This document shows, piece by piece, positions 1 to 13,100 of a DNA stretch of 64,000 bases. The stretch covers positions 1,364,001 to 1,428,000 of the forward strand of contig JAHREC010000011.1 in the NCBI GenBank assembly GCA_020081605.1, given 5' to 3'. Position 1 is the first letter of the stretch, and every line of letters starts with the position of its first letter. This DNA comes from Albifimbria verrucaria (taxonomy: Eukaryota; Ascomycota; Sordariomycetes; Hypocreales; Stachybotryaceae). Both the position numbers and the translations under genes were made by a program. Under the pieces are notes generated by a model. That model saw only the letters and a program-made list of their open reading frames with translations. It was not told where the DNA came from and made no database searches.

Positions 1-61
1 GTAGGAGAGCCTGCCAGTGGGTCTGGGATCTGGAGCTCAAGGTCTTGAGTATACTCCTGAT

Positions 62-1627
62 CTAAGTATGTGAGGGTAGAGGATTGGCCACCTCCATCCC
101 CGGTATTGCTCGGTGACTCCAAATTGTCCTGGCCCGGTTTTTGCCATCTTTAGGCACAAATGTTGCATAAATCGTATTCCGAAAGGGTTTCGTTAGGCCG
201 AAGACGATTGGGATGGCTAATCCAGGAGATACACCATAAATGTAGCCGATAATGCTGGCCCTCGCTGTGGTGGAGCTTAAATCAGGCTCATCAGCTTGGA
301 CCATACGAGCCATTTTTAAGGTGTGTCAAGATCTTGTAGAACCATGGCTAGAATGAATCCTCTATCAAACATTTGACAGTAAGTTTCTGAAGTTGATAGT
401 TATATGGAGAGACAATCTTCGACGAAATCAGTCAAGGTACTGTAGGACTTACGAGATCAAAACGATGGCAATTGAAAGTCGTGGGACTAGCCAATTGCCA
501 TGAAGGATGGTTCTTGACGTGCGATACCGTCCCCAAAGGTCCGCCCTGGTGTGGGACCCGAATTTCCAGGTTTCCATTTCCTTGGATCCAAGACCTTCCA
601 GCTAATTGAGTAATCTCCACACAGGTGCCCTGTCCTATCCTTTCTCCAGGAGTTTTGACTTCCTACGTATTTCCACAAAATCACAAGGATGAGTATAATG
701 CTAAGAGTGCATGCGGTAGTAGCTTGCGCGTTGGCTACAAACATGTAGGTGGTCCAATTCCGTTGTATGGCAGGGACATACTCCAATCCTATCGTAATTC
801 CAGTTAGGATAAAAGGCAAAATTTTGCTAAGCATAACATAAACACGCTCGGCGTATTTGTTGTGAGCCCAAATACCATATATAGACATAGTAACGTTGAG
901 AGTACTAACGATGATCTAGTGTGAGCTGGACAAATAGATGATAGGTTCTGTTATCTTTAGGATTCTAGGAAGACTCACTATGCAAATAGGTAGGTCGACT
1001 CAATAATATAGCAGAAGAATCCTTCCCATAGTCAGCACCAAAGTGTCCACGCCTCACCATGCCATCTTCTTTAGCTTCCGCACGCAATTGAGTAGCCGTA
1101 GCACAGGTCCAAACTTACGTATGTTTGACAAAACAAGCAAAAACCCGAAGTTTCCGCTTTTAAACATAACCTCCGCACTTGGATAATTGGCCTTGATGTA
1201 GTCTAATTTTGCCCGCGAAACGTCGCTATAGTGGCTGCAGTGAGGGACTGAACTTAGCTCTTTGATCATTTTGATACGAAATCGTCTGCTGGCTACACTA
1301 AAGGGCTAATTAATAGGAAACATACGTGTAGTGGTAAATTTGCTGTATGATGCTGCTCATGATGCATATCAGCAGGAAATAAGCCATCAAGGCAACATCT
1401 ATTTAGGTACTCGCGGTTAGCGGAATGATCTAATCACCAGGAGAGATCCTGTTAAGAGTTTTGAAGTGGAATCTGAGTCCAAAATGTGAAATTAATAACC
1501 TACAACCAGCGCGCTCTCGATGAACCCAGAGTAACCAGATCAGGGCAAGATCACTAAGAAGACAAATAAAGGTGTATATGAGAACGCCAACTGCGTCTCC
1601 TAAAGTGCCTGATGGTAGTCCGGACAT
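62..1627 (-). CDS. Multi-exon polytopic membrane protein (family not recognised)
   Basis: Several minus-strand coding blocks with strongly hydrophobic segments appear to form one gene. The start (about 1627) gives a short polar N-terminus and a first helix around LIYTFICLLSDLALIWLLW. Coding blocks follow near 1269-1054 and 960-700. The latter holds two more helices (around LPFILTGITIGLEYVP and TLSIILILVILW). The last block (about 313-62) has a helix ending in GLAIPIVFGLTKPFR and a polar tail. An acceptor ending cacactag lies near 915 and a donor gtgagt near 977. The layout looks like a fungal 7-helix receptor-like or integral membrane protein, but I cannot name the family. The blocks near 980-1060 do not join in one frame, so at least one single-base break or an unseen intron is likely. 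Exon limits are approximate. Confidence 0.42.
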
Positions 1628-3057
1628 TATTTCAAACGATGGAAGATGTTTGATATAGTCACAGCAGCCAACAAATCATAGTGTAAACTGCTTAGTCGCT
1701 GCACTGGTGATGTTAATTGTTGAGAAAATGCAGATTCAAGCCACCAAAGCTGGCAAACGTGCGATACATTAGTTCTTACATGCAGTATCCATAACATGCC
1801 GCACTATTTTTATCAATTTCCGTTGGTATTTAAAGTGTAGTAAGAATCGGCCAACATACAGTAGCATTGTAATGTTATAACTGTACCATCCATTGCAACC
1901 GATCGTTGTTGGTTCTACAGAGGAAGAGCCCCCAGAAGGAGAGTGTGACAGACAGTACCTAATCGTATAATCACACGGCTTAGGCTTATCATGCTAATCA
2001 CTCTTATTCTTTGTTGGCTACAATGGCATGACTCCTGCAGATTGGGGTCCAAAGAATTGAGGTGCTTCTTGCAGAACACAGATTGCATAACCCACACCAA
2101 ATTATGCCAATCACTTCACATTCTAGATTCCACGCTTCCAAAAACACAAGGCAGAAGTTCAATATCTTTGGGTGGTGGAACAAAATCGTAAGACGGTCGT
2201 GTTGGCTTCCAATCCGCTCCATCCAAATTGTGGAGAGAAATGATGGCAGTTCACGACAAGATGCATAACAAAGACTGCAAAGACCAAATAATGAATCGAC
2301 AAGGTTCTGATTAGGCAAGTTTTGGAATCAGCTAACCCGGCATCATGCAGTACTTACTGTGTCCTTGACAGCACCACCTTCCAGCCTCTGCTTAGCCAAT
2401 TCTTTCGGTTGCTGATGGACGTTGGCTTAGCAGTTCCTAATTGCATTCTTTAAGTTAGCATCAGCGACGGCAGGATGAATAGAGCAACTCCTGTGGACGG
2501 TCGGGCAGGGTCGTAGTAGTTAGTTGTGGTCGATACATTTGGTGTTTTGTGTGCGTCCAACACACGAATCAATTGCCGTCGCCTACCGAGCTGACTCTTA
2601 TTTAAGCATGTTCGTGCAGGGATTCTCATTTTTAATTATCACAGGAGCTGCCCAACTGCGTTTCAGTGTTACTTCGTGCACTGTGCGGGACAAGAGCCTT
2701 GGCCTTCCGGAAGTCACGGATCTTTGCATGATCCCAGCCAGCATTCAAACCAACAAGAAAGACAGGGCAATGAATGGCACGCACAAGGATTAATATCTGT
2801 TGCCGCGGCTACGCATGGAACTCCATTGAAGCCAACGCTTCTCGTTCACAGATCTTCTCACTCTATTCAACTTCAAGGCCGTGAGCTACCAGCAAATCCG
2901 TCACATATGCTTGCCAAATCCTTCGTCGCGTCTGACAAAGATGTGTAGGACCCATTTATAATTTCCAAATTCCCTTTTAATGTTCACAAATCTCTTCATT
3001 GACCCAATGATTGTTGTGTCTATTGTATTCTCTATCAAGCATATTAACTAGCTAATC
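1628..3057. other. Intergenic region, no gene supported
   Basis: The open frames here are short (up to about 104 codons), overlap on both strands and show no recognisable motif. The region probably holds the promoters of the two flanking genes. Confidence 0.5.
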
Positions 3058-4462
3058 ATGACTACGACCAATCTCGTTGTCCCGGACTATGCATTACGAT
3101 ATGGTAGAAGTTATTATATTGCTCGCTTGAAGATGGTGAGCTGAAGCTTACTCTTGTAACCTGTATAGCGCCATTGGTTTGGCTACACTCCGAAGATATA
3201 TTTCGACCAGCTGATATACTCGAGCATCTGCACCATACGACGCCTCTGGCTGGTCAAATAGCCATCCCCAACCTGCCAACACTCGACTTAGACAACTTGG
3301 CTATCCTCAACAACGTTGAGGGTGGGAATGTAGCTCTTACGTCCAATGACAATATCACAAGCCTGCCCACCTGGCTATTCGGGCAGAACCCCGACGAGGA
3401 TACCAGAGTAACTAATGCAACTCCGTGTGTCATAATCCTCGTGGATAAAGGCGCTCTCAATTTGGATGCATTTTATTTCTATTTCTACTCCTATAATAGA
3501 GGTCCCAATATCACGCAAGTATTAGAACCCATTAACAGCCTTGTGGGGACCTCGGAGAGGTGCATTTTGGAGACCATGTTGGTGACTGGTGAAGTTCCAT
3601 CTTCATTACTGTCAAGCTTTCACATCAACTAACTAGTATGAAGGGAATATAATATGATACGCTTCCACGCTGGTAAGCCCACTGGCATATTTTATAGCCA
3701 GCATGACGCCGGAGCTGCGTATAATTGGGGAGACACAGACCCTTACGATGATGGATGAGCGAGTGTGTATACTGTCAAGTCATTGCGTTTGAACTTTAAC
3801 TAAGCCAAATTCGCATAGCCTTTTATCTTCAGCGCCTATGGCTCGCATGCAAATTACCCATCAGCAGGGTCAGTTGTTTTTAGCTCTTAACCCGTTGTCT
3901 TAAATGGAATGCTAATTAGTCATGACTAGTCACCAAGTCCATGACAGCGTCTTGGTGGATTATTGTGATGAAGGTCGGCTGTGGGACCCTGTTCTATCGG
4001 CTTATTCCTATCGCCTGAATCCTGCCACTTTCGAGTTCACAATAGTATCGCCATATTCCTCAAACATGTATTCTAATCTCAATCGCACATCCTTCTTGCA
4101 TTTCAACGGTCTTTGGGGGATGCTGAGTACGCAGAAGACAACCCTGAACAAGCCACGGTTCCAATCTTTGGCCTGAAGCGTTACATATCAGGCCCGAAAG
4201 GTCCAGCTTTCAAGCAACTAATACGTGAAGGGCTCTTTCCTGATAAGCTCAAGTCTAAGACTTCGGCTCAGTGGTTGGTTGAGACATTCATGCCATGGTA
4301 CAGATGTTGCCTTCGGGGTGGAGGATTTGGGTATTGGGGATTATGTTTATTGTTACGGCTATATCTGTGGCTCTTGGTGTACGATGTGCCTTGAAACGGT
4401 ACAAGAAGAATGGATATGAGCGAGTAGATACTGCCATCCCTCTCGAGGATCTAAGACGGTGA
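3058..4462 (+). CDS. Vps62-like protein (DUF946), interrupted by frame breaks
   Basis: The product resembles fungal vacuolar sorting-associated protein 62 homologues, whose biochemical role is poorly known. The first exon starts at 3058 (MTTTNLVVPDYALRY), followed by an intron (gtagaag to tgtatag) and the conserved PLVWLHSEDIFRPADIL. Further family motifs are TPCVIILVDKG, FYFYFYSYNRG, HFGDHVGDW, SAYGSHANYPSAG, DSVLVDYCDEGRLWDP and GLKRYISGP. A C-terminal membrane helix near 4330-4400 precedes a polar tail ending in PLEDLRR. Introns are inferred after HFGDHVGDW, before PFIFSAYG and before the HDSVLVDYC block. The frame shifts by one base at 3545-3548 (GGGG), 4115-4119 (GGGGG) and 4315-4318 (GGGG), and again near 3750. 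Each of the first three is repaired in principle by one extra G. Either the base calls are short or this is a young pseudogene. Confidence 0.82.
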
Positions 4463-4628
4463 TATAATAACTTATCTATAGAATTCAAGGACGAAAACCC
4501 ACCATTTATACTTCTAATTCGAAACTACGATCTACATCATTCGGATCTAGCTTTCATCTTGAGCATGAAAGGCTGTTGCAATATCCCATCAATATCCGGC
4601 TAAGGTGATCAATGACAAGGACAAACCG

Positions 4629-5518
4629 TCACCAGATGATAGGATAGCTATATCTGTAAGTGAAGATGCAGGCCGGTTCTTTCAAGAGTGCTCTGAATTT
4701 ATGCTCGCTACATATTCCGTTGTTCAGGGCCTGCTTGCATAATCTCTCCCTATTAACGAACCATTCAGTCGTCTGAGGCACGTTCCAAGCGGTTAGACAC
4801 ATTCTCATAGCCCCACAGAGACCAGCCGGAGTACAAACGTTGCGTCCACAGCAAGAATCAATAACACAGGCTGAATCCGGATAACAGTCTGCATCTGTCT
4901 CACAGTCTGAAAGTCCATAGCACGCCTTACCAACACCACAAAACGCCCCTCCGTTGACAGTGAGACCACAGGCGCAGCGGTTGTCCGGGGCCCGCAACGT
5001 ACAAGCCCTTGACTGCAGACACAGACACTCGGCTCCGTTACTACAACAGTAGATGTCTACGCAGCCAAAAATTAGTTTTTTCGTCTTTATCATGTGATGT
5101 GCCAAGGGAACCGACCGAAGTAATCAAAAATTCAACATCGGTAACTCCCCAGCAAGAGCATGCACTAGAGTATGCGGCCTCATCTTTGCACGCAGAAGCA
5201 TAGGGTGGGATGGAGGGGTTGGGATTGAGGGAGCAGTATTGAAAAATGTATGTGTTCTGACAACATTTGGTCAGTCTTGTCTCAAAATAAGCGATATAAT
5301 GGGGAGTACCAACACAGGGGATCTGTTAAGTAGACTGTGGTAGCTACGAACGAACTGCAATCTTGTCTGGCAAAGTATGATGACAATTCTCCACGATCTG
5401 TCCCAGTAACAGCACGTGCACAATTATCTGCGTGACAGCCAGCTTGCCCAGCAGCTGCGTGCGAGATAATGACACTAAACAAGCTAAGGCTTGTGAATAT
5501 AGAGAGTGAGACGACCAT
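4629..5518 (-). CDS. Secreted cysteine-rich protein
   Basis: The N-terminus (MVVSLSIFTSLSLFSVIISH) is a clear signal peptide. It is followed by CHADNCARAVTGT and, further on, ADCSS-like DCSSFVATTVYL, then PPYASACKDEAAYSSACSCW and finally a very Cys-rich part (for example RCACGLTVNGG, CETDADCYPDSACV, IDSCCGRNVCTPAGLCG). This order matches fungal small secreted proteins that share a C-x-D-x-C start and a YASAC...SACSC block. An intron probably precedes the TSTVVV stretch (acceptor tgcgtag). The frame appears short by one base in a C run near 5300 and again near 5027, so the exon joins are uncertain. The function is unknown; a cell-wall or host-interface role is only inference. It is related in pattern to the small secreted protein at 41.6 kb. 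Confidence 0.65.
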
Positions 5519-7468
5519 GTTAAAGAGATGAGAGTTTGGTGGATAGAGTGTATTTTAGTATAGAATAGATATAGATATCTTAGCTCGCAGGTCAATTCCG
5601 TGGACTTGATGTCAATAAGTATGTATATAGGATTACGAAGAGCCTCTTGATTTTTTCCTTTCTGTATTGTTTCCCGAGCTGATGGGATCTACCCTCAGCT
5701 ATACGAATTTCTATATGCAGTGTAACTAAAAGACCTGATGCTACGTAAACAATATATGATTTTATTGCATATTCTGCATCAACAGCGGCCATATAGGCTG
5801 CCTAGACGTGAAGCTGAATGCATCCCGCCAATTCGAGATCGGGCACTTGCATATGGCTTGCATGAGGCATTTAACCTAAGCCAGATTCAATAATGTATTA
5901 ATGATACATCGTAACACCAATATGGGCACTGGCGGGTGTCAATCGCCCGAGAACCTCACTTGATGTGAACGATTGGCTAGGCAGATTTGATGTCAAACTC
6001 AAGTACCACGCATGCCGCGTGGTCACGATAAATTGGAGGTTTATACTACAATAGATGCATACCTTTTACTCGGCTGTTGGCCTTGGACCGATAACACAGC
6101 GTCCCCAGGTGACAGACTAAAGATTCGAGGTTAACAGTCTTAAGAGAAAGCAGATGCCAAACGTATCTTACGTTGAAAATGAGCCAGTCGCGATCAGTAT
6201 CATTTACCACGATATAATCTTGGCGATTTACCCTGGTTCCTGTATGGAGCTCTCGTTTAATGCATAACGTTGGCTGGCGTCGGTCATTGGTAGGCAATGA
6301 GCTGCCTCACCACGGGACCATTAGGCAGGCATCTTTCCAATATTTGATGCAATGGGTCTATCCTTTCCAATCTTGGCAAACTGTCACCCAACACTGAGAG
6401 ACTTTTAATAATGGGAATGACTACTTCAACGTGTACTCTAAGCCAGAGAACGCGCCCACACATAAAATGCCATTATTAACTACTCCCACATCAGCGTAAT
6501 GATGACATGCCACCCTAGTTAACACCTGTTTTGTTATTTCACAAGCTTAATCACCTTCGTTAGAACACACTTGGCGAGTGAATCGACTTCTCAATTGATC
6601 AATGGGCCTCCTTTTAGCCTACGAAGCGTTGAGACGATTGAATCCAGAGAAGTGGATTTGGTTGGAATCACACTGGCATTCTAATATACTAGATTCGCGT
6701 CATTCGAGATCCTCAATGTAGAGATAAGAACAAACATCAATCTGTATCGTGCTATTTCATTAATGACCAGGACTTGGTCCCGAATGGCTTGTGAGATTTA
6801 ATTGTTTGCAAATTCTTTCAGTCCAGGTCCCTGCCTACTAGCTACAGTTCGAAACGCCACCAGAACATCACAACAATACAAGCGTCCAGTTTTTCGTATA
6901 ATACCTTGAAGCTATACATTACTCGCATTCGAGACTGCCCTGGCCCAACTGAGGACCTGATGCTTCGCAAACCAGTGGCAATGACTTGTTCAATGGGTTG
7001 GGTCTTCTACAGCAAAGCAATAGGCCAGGACAACTAGAATCAGAACCCTTCAAGAAAGAAAAAAAGAAAAGAAATGATTCATTCGGTTCAATCACATTCA
7101 TTCTGGCTTCTTTGGACAACCTGATATTCATGGCTACTAAACTGTGGATTATTGGTGTGGTTCTGAATGGCATGAATAGAGAGCGCTCATACCCACCAAC
7201 CCCATCCATCCATCCACCCACCCATCCATCATCTTAGCTGCTCCACGCCAAAACACATTCCAGAAACCAACAAACACACGCCATTACTCAATTAGAAAGT
7301 TAGCTTCAAAATGATTGGACAGTAAATGCCGCTTGTAAAGAGCTAATTGAATCGCATGCCACACAAAACAAATTCCGCAAATTGACCTGGGCCCAAAATT
7401 GAGACAGCACTGCAGCGCTGACAGTTTCGGCCAAGTAGCCTGAAACAGCAAAAGATAATCTTCCACAA
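5519..7468. other. Intergenic region, no gene supported
   Basis: Only short overlapping open frames (up to about 100 codons) without recognisable motifs. The stretch includes a CCAT-type simple repeat near 7201. Confidence 0.5.
7201..7230. repeat. (CCAT)n-like simple repeat
   Basis: A run of CCATC/CCACC units with one interruption, seen directly in the sequence. Confidence 0.85.
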
Positions 7469-7554
7469 TGCCCCGTACTGGAATCGAACCAGTGATCTTG
7501 TCATTGCCACTGAGGGAGTACTAGTGACACGCTATACCACTTAGCCAACGGGGC
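7469..7554 (-). tRNA. tRNA-Thr (AGT) with a 14-nt intron
   Basis: Read on the minus strand, the acceptor stem GCCCCGT (7554-7548) pairs with ACGGGGC (7476-7470), with A at 7469 as the discriminator base. The D arm is GCTAAGTGGTATAGC. The anticodon stem TGTCA/TGACA is perfect, and the loop reads CTAGTA then A, with anticodon AGT at 7522-7520. An intron of 14 nt (7518-7505) sits one base 3' of the anticodon, the standard eukaryotic position. The T arm is ACTGG-TTCGATT-CCAGT. No CCA is encoded, as expected for a nuclear gene. Confidence 0.95.
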
Positions 7555-7790
7555 TTCTTGCGGTGATTGTTGAAGATCGTCGGCAGTATGTCGTTGATAA
7601 ACGTGGTCCACAAGAAAGTGTGTAAAGTCACCGTCGAAGAAGTCATGTAGTGGGCATTCACAACAACTCGTGTATCTTAACTGTTTAAAAAGGTCCATGA
7701 GAAATAAGAACAAAGTAAATATTTTTGGGAGCACCGTCTAAATCCGAAACGCCAAGAATTCCCGTCATGTTCTAACCCAACTCCGCGCTA

Positions 7791-9825
7791 TCAATGCAAA
7801 CCACTGTCTCCTGTCTCCGCCATGTGCTTCTGGCAATCTAGCAGGAGCTGCAGCTGATCACCAACATCCTGAAGCCTCTTCAACACCTTCTTGTTACCCT
7901 TGACAAATCCCAGAATGCTGTAAGGAATCTCCGTCTCGTCGCAAAACTCTCGAACCATGCTCTGCACCTTGCGCAGGTTGTGGCGCGGCACACGAGGGAA
8001 CAGGTGGTGAATAGCCTGGAACTGCAGGCCGCCGTGAATAAAGTCCAACCAAGGTGGGCAGTCGACGTCCATAGTCGTACGCAGCTGGCGCTGGGGAATG
8101 ACTCGGATTCGCCGAGTTCAACCGTGGACATTCCCCAGTGCGAAAGTGTGATCTGGACGTGAAGAGGCATGGTGACAATGTGCGACACAAGCACAAACAT
8201 GACTCGGATGGTCCAGGTGGGAAGGGTTCTCCAAAGCAGGCAGTATCCGAACAAAACCAGTAGCCCGACATGAATGCGATCTCCGTGGGTCGAATCCACC
8301 ACGCCTTGCTGCCACCTAGGCCAGAAGACCTTTTCGAAAGAACATGAAGCCACGACAGGAGGTAAAGGTTGAACCGAGCAATGCCCATGACGGGGTAGTA
8401 GGTATAAGCCTGATAAGGTACGAGGAAATCGGCGGCGGCGTCCCAAACGAATGTGAAGTCGTAGTAGCTGGATCGAAGAGACTTGAAGAAGCTCGGGCAA
8501 GTAGCGAAGAGGGGAACGTTCTGAATATCGGGATCGTGTTCCTATAAAGACTTGTCAGCTCAATTCGATGGGTTAAGCAAATCAGCAGTAGTCCTTACAG
8601 GTTGGTTGGTAATGAGATGATGAACATTGTGACTGCTCTTCCACCATCCCATGGAAAGACCGCAGCAAAAGTCGGCGATGAAGAGGCCAATGAGGGCATC
8701 GGTCTCAAACTTTTGGGTGATGGCGCAGTGTCCGGCATCGTGAGCGGTGAACATGATCTGGTGCTGTAGAAGAGTTAGAAAACATCGAAACTCTCTAGCA
8801 TGTAAAGAGTAAACAGAAGTTGAAACATACCCAGAAAAGTCCGAGGAACACGGCGGATATCATGTACTGCTTGTAGTATAACGTCGTGAGGAAGGCAGCG
8901 AACAGGGCGACATAGCGGACCATCTCCTTTCCATACTCAATGTAGCGACACTTGTAAAGCCCCTCGTCCTGGATTCTCTGATGCAGTGCTCGATACCTGC
9001 GGGTAATGTCTTGCTGTACCATCGGCTCGATCGAAGGGTAGTTCATCGTGTCTCGGGCAACCTCCTGGAGGACACCGGCATTGGCGATCTTGATGATGGT
9101 CGAGGAACCGGCGGCGGCGCTCTTTGAAGCATTGTTCTCCGGCAAGGGACACTTGCATGACGAGCAGCTAGACGGCAAAGATGCGTTGACTCGTCGACGA
9201 ACACCGACATCTTGGGCGGGTAGGGCCGGGGCCTTGTGTCCGACGCCGCTATCACAACTGCATTCGGTAGAGGTTTGACTGATGGTATCGTCGTCCAATT
9301 TATCTTCATCGGTATCTGTCTCGGACTCGTCGCTAGAGTCCGTCCCCGCAGGCAATGGCTCGTAGGGTCGAAAGGTGCCTCCTCTTATTGGTGGCGTCAT
9401 GTTGACCCAAACCCCTGCTTCCGGCCGATCCGAAAGGCTCTCATGGTTCTGCACGTTTTCGCCGAGTGATAGCTATTTACGTCACATGGACATTAGCAAA
9501 AGAAATCCCAATTCCGACTGGCTGTTTCGTAATGATATCGGGGCTTTTTAAACCCCATTGGGTTTGATCTCGATTTACATGGCAGAAGTATGGGCAAGGG
9601 GTTCAACTTTAATTCAACCGTCTCACATCTCCAGACTTACACTTTGATCTCGTCGGTCGCATCTCGCCCAACCATGTGCAGAATGGCCAATCGGCCACCG
9701 GGGTGTTTCTCCAGCCATGAATCGAGGCGGAGGACGTAGTCTTCGAAAATGACAATCGTTTGTCCATCCGCAATCAGCGCTTCCACCATGCGCGGCGCGA
9801 TGACCGCATCGCGATCCATCGTCAT
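7791..9825 (-). CDS. Delta-8 sphingolipid desaturase (cytochrome b5 fusion)
   Basis: The enzyme introduces the delta-8 double bond into the long-chain base of fungal glucosylceramides, at the ER. Exon 1 (9825-9641) encodes the cytochrome b5 haem motif WLEKHPGGR. Exon 2 (9472-8831) carries YHSAKT, RAFRIGR, WVNMTPPIRGG, a long acidic low-complexity insert and the first membrane helices. Exon 3 (8763-8599) has the first His boxes, HDAGH and SSHNVHH. Exon 4 (8541-7791) has further helices and the third box GGLQFQAIHHLFPR (QxxHH). All introns are GT-AG. The frame breaks three times: at 9412-9415 (GGGG in the coding sense), 8253-8256 (TTTT) and 8093-8096 (CCCC). Each is one base short and the protein is well conserved on both sides. 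The total of about 580 aa matches the family, so the gene is probably intact in reality. Confidence 0.93.
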
Positions 9826-10140
9826 GTGATGAAACTCTCGCGGACAGGAATGAAGGACAGCGGGAAGGTTCTCGACGACAACGGCGTTGAATAACTGGGG
9901 TTCTCGTGGTATACGGGCGACAACGAGGTTCTACCGGGGAGTGCGAGATGTCGAATGCCTGGCCTGCCAGGTGTGCTTTCTGCTATGCCTGTTGTGTTCA
10001 CGAGAGGGTCGACCAAGGGCAATGATTGCTACAACAGAAGAAGAGACTGCAGATGAATGATGAAGGACATGGAGCAGGGCTTGACAGATGTATGCGGGAA
10101 CCCGCTCTGTTTTCTTCCAAGCTCCTACACATACACTCGC

Positions 10141-10159
10141 ACACACACACACACACACA
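10141..10159. repeat. (AC)n microsatellite
   Basis: Uninterrupted AC dinucleotides, seen directly, in the upstream region of the desaturase gene. Confidence 0.9.
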
Positions 10160-13100
10160 TACGCGCAAGAACCCCCAACCAATCCAGCTTGCCTGACTCC
10201 CGAAGGCACAGGGGGCCAGACGATCGCACGCGGCGTGTCCCTCTCAGCACGGAGTACAAGGCGCAGTAGCAGTCTCGGCCTTGTTCTTCTGACTAGCTAT
10301 AGGATATATTGCGGGTCGCCGTTGGTTTCCACATGGGGTCACTCGCTCCCTTGGCTACAACTCGGGCGCGCTTCGTCGGATTCGGCTGAGAAGGGGCCCT
10401 GCTCGCATTCGTCCCATCTTCTAGCGTGCCGTTGAGCATGATGTGTTGCGAAGGCGCAGCCCGTTCGGGGATGTGGCCAGGCGTTAAGGTGCTGACCAGA
10501 GCTAGACCGCCGTGAAACGGAGGCCCGTAGCTGTGCGCAATCTCCCGCGTATCCCAATAAAAGAGATTGCGCGGTTGTGACAATCCTTGGAAGACGGCTC
10601 TGCTAGCGTTGAGACGGAGCAGCTACCCTGACTCCTCACAGGCTAAAAACAACGGAGCTATGGCCTCAAGGAAGGTAGGACCGAGCTAGGATATGCATGA
10701 CAGGCTCCCTATAGAGGTGTAGTACGGTGGTCGTCGTGGGTGTGGTGGGTGTGGTGGGCGTGGTGGGGAGGACCCTGAAACCATTGTCTTGGTACGCACG
10801 CGCGGCGCGGGTTGCTGCCACACTGGTGCAACCTCTTCATCTTTCTGTCTTCAAGGCTGGGTTCCGATGAACAAGTGAAAGGGGTTCCATTGCAGTCGCT
10901 ATAGAAAAGCAAGCCGGAACTCTTGGTTAGGTCTCAGCACCGGATTCTGACCAAGAGTTTGGGGACCACCATCGACCTGGGAACAAGAGCCAAAGAGGCC
11001 TCTTTCCAAGGAAAGAAAAAAAAGGGTCCATGTGTGGCAATTTCCTTTCTGGTGCCCGTGGAGGCGGGAATGGACGCGAGGACAAGCCCGGCTTGGGTTG
11101 GGTGGTAACTAAATCTAAGCTTAGTTTCACATGGCGAACCGTCCCCGGTCAGCAAAGCCGGGATCCAGGGGACTTTGCCGACGGCCTTTTCCAGCATAGA
11201 GCGCGGTGCCTCTTAATCATGTCCATTGGAGGGTTAGCGGTGCAATCACCTGGCAAAGCCACATGCATCACTGCACGGTAATGTTTGAGGACAGCTGACT
11301 GTACCGCGGAAGTCCTTCACATCAGCCCACGGTCGGCTTTTCGAATCAGCAGGTCGGTCCCCAAATGGGAGAAGGTCCATCGGTAAAGCCACGAGATCTC
11401 GGTCTCCAGAACCAGGGATGGGTGCAGAGAAGGCCCCAAGGAATCAAGGAAGAATCCCAGCACGCCCAAAATTGGCAAAGAATGGAGGAGCACGATAGGG
11501 AATCTTGGGTGAATGATTGGCATGCCACAGAAACCCTGCGTCTCCTCATGATGTCAAGGTCCACTTGGGACCCTCTCTCAAGATTGTGACCACAGGGGAA
11601 GATCTAGATCAAGACAGGCCAGAGTGGCGCCATGGCTAGTTAGTGACGAAGAGATGCAACCCGCGGTTTTCTTGGGAGGGGCGGCGTTGCAGACAAACAT
11701 GCAACCAGGAGAGAGACCGGGAGATTGGAACGGCTGATCGGGTATGATGACCCAATGGGTGTGAAAAGGAGAAAGGGGGCTCGGACTGGATCACGTTGCA
11801 CTGCATGGTGACGAAAGGAGCCAGAGCCGTCACGTGCATCATCATTCATTCTTCTGGAACAAGACTCTGTGCACAGAGTAGGGAAGACACCAAGCACCAC
11901 CAACGCTGTGCTTCTGTCCATCCTAACACGTCTCCTTTTTTTTCTGGACCATCAACTTTGCCTCCCTACGTATTCGCACCACTAGGCCCTTAGAATTGTG
12001 GAGGAAAGCCCTCAGGTATAACCCAATGAACTAGCCGCGTTGCCGTATCCCTTAGTCGGTTGACTTCCGTCTCCGCGTATTCACCACCCATACGATGGCT
12101 AACCTCGGCACAAGGATACGGCCACAACCCGATCAACATTCACTCATGCCGCGTGGCCAGGCGTTCCCCCTCAACTAACGAACCAACAGCATTGTCATTA
12201 GATAGGAAGGTCCGTGGAAGTCCAGCCGTGACCCATGATCCCCGCAGGAACTTTCCAAAGCTGGTAGGAATATTGATGCATTAGCTCAGCGTGCTAGCTC
12301 CTACCCAGCGCTAGGGCGGCCACCCTTACAGGCTGGTCCCGCCATGTCGTCTTGTTGTTCTTGAGATGGCTCTGTCTCGAATGTTGTCATGAATTGTCGA
12401 TTATTGCGGAGACGAGACACCGTATCAACTTTGCGAGCATTTCTTCAATCTCGTGCCTCCGAATGCGACCGCGCCGCAGTTTCACGGATTGTGGTAGAAA
12501 TAGATTCACTCGCGCCCGTAAACCCACCCCGTAAAACCACTCCCTTGTGGAAGTTGTTGGTTGCTCAATCTCTCCGTGCATGATAAATCCTCCCGTTCAG
12601 CCTTTCTTCACGTCATATGCAGCCATTTCCCAACAAGTACGGCGCAATTTGATCCGTAAAGCTCACCGAGACGTTAATGCACCTAGATGTGATGCCATTC
12701 GTGGAACTGGTCCCGATGGGCATTCGTCCATCCAACTTCTCACGGAGAACCAACAAGTTACGGTCATGGTGGCTTTGCCGTGTGTGTGTTGTGGCACGGG
12801 GATCCGCGCTCCAACCAAATAGGCTCTCCATCCATGCCAACCATCAAGAGCATCATATCCATGAAGCATGTTTCCACCCTAGTAACCTAAACAAGCAATT
12901 GGGGTGATTGCCCCATCTGTACAATCAACGCTTGTGATCGTCAAAAGCCACAATGTGAGTGTAAGGACGATACGCAATTTCCTAAATTACACCCAAATTA
13001 ACCATCACTAGTACCAGCTTGCCAGGCACCCTCGCCAAGTCGAATAATGCTACTCTTCCTAGTGCGACCATGCCTCCAAGTGCCCCTGCCGCTATTCCCA

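Noticed and set aside
2004..2318. 104-codon minus-strand frame upstream of the first membrane protein
   Set aside because: Several competing frames on both strands and no motif; not joined convincingly to the membrane protein.
3545..4318. Programmed frameshifting in the Vps62-like gene
   Set aside because: Same type of one-base shortfall occurs in unrelated genes across the window, which fits base-calling errors better than recoding.
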